Source: Shewanella algae (GTDB lineage Bacteria > Pseudomonadota > Gammaproteobacteria > Enterobacterales > Shewanellaceae). Taken from it: DNA of 64,000 nt. Under the pieces are notes generated by a model, which worked only from the letters and a program-made list of their open reading frames with translations, was not told the DNA's origin and ran no database searches. Made by a program: the position numbers and the translations under genes. Positions within the stretch are counted from its first letter, which is position 1; each line of letters begins with the position of its first letter. This document shows positions 63,076-64,000 of this stretch, piece after piece. Location: positions 3,253,001-3,317,000 of the forward strand of contig NZ_CP068230.1 of NCBI RefSeq assembly GCF_009183365.2. The letters run 5' to 3'.

Positions 63076-63102
63076 TTAACTGACTTGTTAACTGCCTTGA
63101 GC

Positions 63103-64000
63103 TTAACTACTCAGCAGCTCACGGGCGTTGGCCAGGGTATTGCTGGTGATGGTATCGCCGCCAAGCAGCCGAGCCAGCTCCTGTACCCGCTGCTCTTTAT
63201 CCAGTGCCACCATAGAGGTTTCAGTACCACTGCCCTTGGCATGTTTGGCAACAAACATATGCTGATGGCCGTTACCTGCCACCTGCGGCAGATGAGTCAC
63301 ACACAACACCTGAGTCGATTCTCCCAGGGTGCGCAACATGCGGCCCACCACGGCGGCCGTTGGTCCGGAAATCCCCACGTCCACCTCGTCAAAAATCAGT
63401 GTCGGGGTTGCCACCTTACGGGCGGTTATTACCTGAATACCCAGGCCGATACGGGAAAGCTCGCCCCCAGAGGCCACCTTGGCCAGACTCTGCAGTGGCT
63501 GCCCCGGGTTAGTGGTCACCAGAAACTCAACCCTGTCACTGCCGTTGACCGACATCTGCTCAGGGCTGAACTCCACCGCTATGCTGAACTTGCCCTTGGG
63601 CATATTGAGTTCATGGATGGAAGCCGTGACCAACTTGTCCAACTCTTTGGCATAGCGGCTGCGGCTCTGACTGAGTTTCTGCGCCTGGGTCAGATAATTC
63701 TGTTTGCTGGCTTCCAATTGCTGCTCTATCTCTTCGAGCTTCTGCTCATCTGAGTCGAGGCTACCCAGTTCGGTCAGCAACTGCTGATGGTGTTGATACA
63801 ACTCTGAGGGCATCACCTGATGCTTGCGCGCCAATTGCATCGCCTTGGAAAGTCGCGCCTCCAGCATGGCAAAGTGTTCAGGGTCCAACTCGAGTTTGTC
63901 CAGATAGCGCTGCAGTTCGCTACTGCTTTCCTGCACCTGGATCAGGGCATCGTTGAGCATGCTGCCGACATTGGCCAGCTCAGAATCGACACCCTCCAGC
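63103..64000 (-). CDS. recN: DNA repair protein RecN, partial (5' end outside window)
   Basis: About the last 298 codons are present and the frame runs out of the window. The coiled-coil arm (EEIEQQLEASKQNYLTQAQKL) is followed by the C-terminal ATPase half: VASGGELSRIGLGIQVI is the ABC signature motif, TLIFDEVDVGISGPTAAVVG the Walker B/D-loop region, and QVLCVTHLPQVAG the switch His. RecN is an SMC-like protein that acts at double-strand breaks, normally SOS-induced. Confidence 0.97.
   Translation of the reverse strand, partial: LEGVDSELANVGSMLNDALIQVQESSSELQRYLDKLELDPEHFAMLEARLSKAMQLARKHQVMPSELYQHHQQLLTELGSLDSDEQKLEEIEQQLEASKQNYLTQAQKLSQSRSRYAKELDKLVTASIHELNMPKGKFSIAVEFSPEQMSVNGSDRVEFLVTTNPGQPLQSLAKVASGGELSRIGLGIQVITARKVATPTLIFDEVDVGISGPTAAVVGRMLRTLGESTQVLCVTHLPQVAGNGHQHMFVAKHAKGSGTETSMVALDKEQRVQELARLLGGDTITSNTLANARELLSS

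Overview
This window looks like chromosome of a Shewanella-type gammaproteobacterium. The evidence is the gene order rlmD-relA-mazG-pyrG-eno-ftsB-ispD-ispF-truD-surE-pcm-nlpD-rpoS, then mutS, recA-recX, alaS-lysC-csrA and a tRNA-Arg/tRNA-Ser array, together with barA, recN, gshA and an oadGAB sodium-pump operon. The genus is inferred from synteny and protein resemblance; no 16S rRNA gene is present.

Layout. 1-17.9 kb is a mosaic of small units. It holds an HxlR regulator with a DUF2809 membrane protein, a periplasmic binding protein, a Cupin_5 protein, an ECF sigma/anti-sigma pair behind a von Willebrand A lipoprotein, a SulP transporter, a periplasmic esterase with an SPFH protein, a sorbosone-dehydrogenase-like protein, purEK, a GAF-GGDEF cyclase and a long MORN-repeat protein. 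17.9-24.3 kb is mostly minus strand: a lytic-transglycosylase-like lipoprotein, a small lipoprotein with gshA, an M16 zinc protease and YqaA. 24.4-29.1 kb has a lone PD-(D/E)XK protein, a 55-residue membrane protein and oadGAB. 29.7-30.6 kb is an array of six tRNA-Arg(ACG) and two tRNA-Ser(GCT) with its own promoter and terminator. 30.7-53.9 kb is the conserved housekeeping block, almost all minus strand; only mutS is on the plus strand. 54-57.8 kb has barA, yjaG and a small DUF3319-like gene. 57.8-63.1 kb is a decayed P2-like prophage segment carrying AT-rich cargo, and the window ends inside recN.

Main observations. (1) rpoS is broken by a frameshift near 40308-40311, best explained by a 4-base deletion, so this strain should lack full-length sigma-S. 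(2) Between the yjaG cluster and recN lies a relic made of an Ogr/Delta zinc-finger fragment, a doubly frameshifted DNA methyltransferase fragment and a portal-protein fragment. They bracket cargo: a three-helix membrane protein, a GNAT-like protein, two small unknown proteins and a PAS-GAF-GGDEF cyclase. (3) A transposase-less repeat family is present as a 268-bp form with about 22-bp terminal inverted repeats and as a 76-bp form. (4) The recA promoter has a LexA box that exactly fills the -35/-10 spacer. No CRISPR array, rRNA operon or complete insertion sequence was seen.
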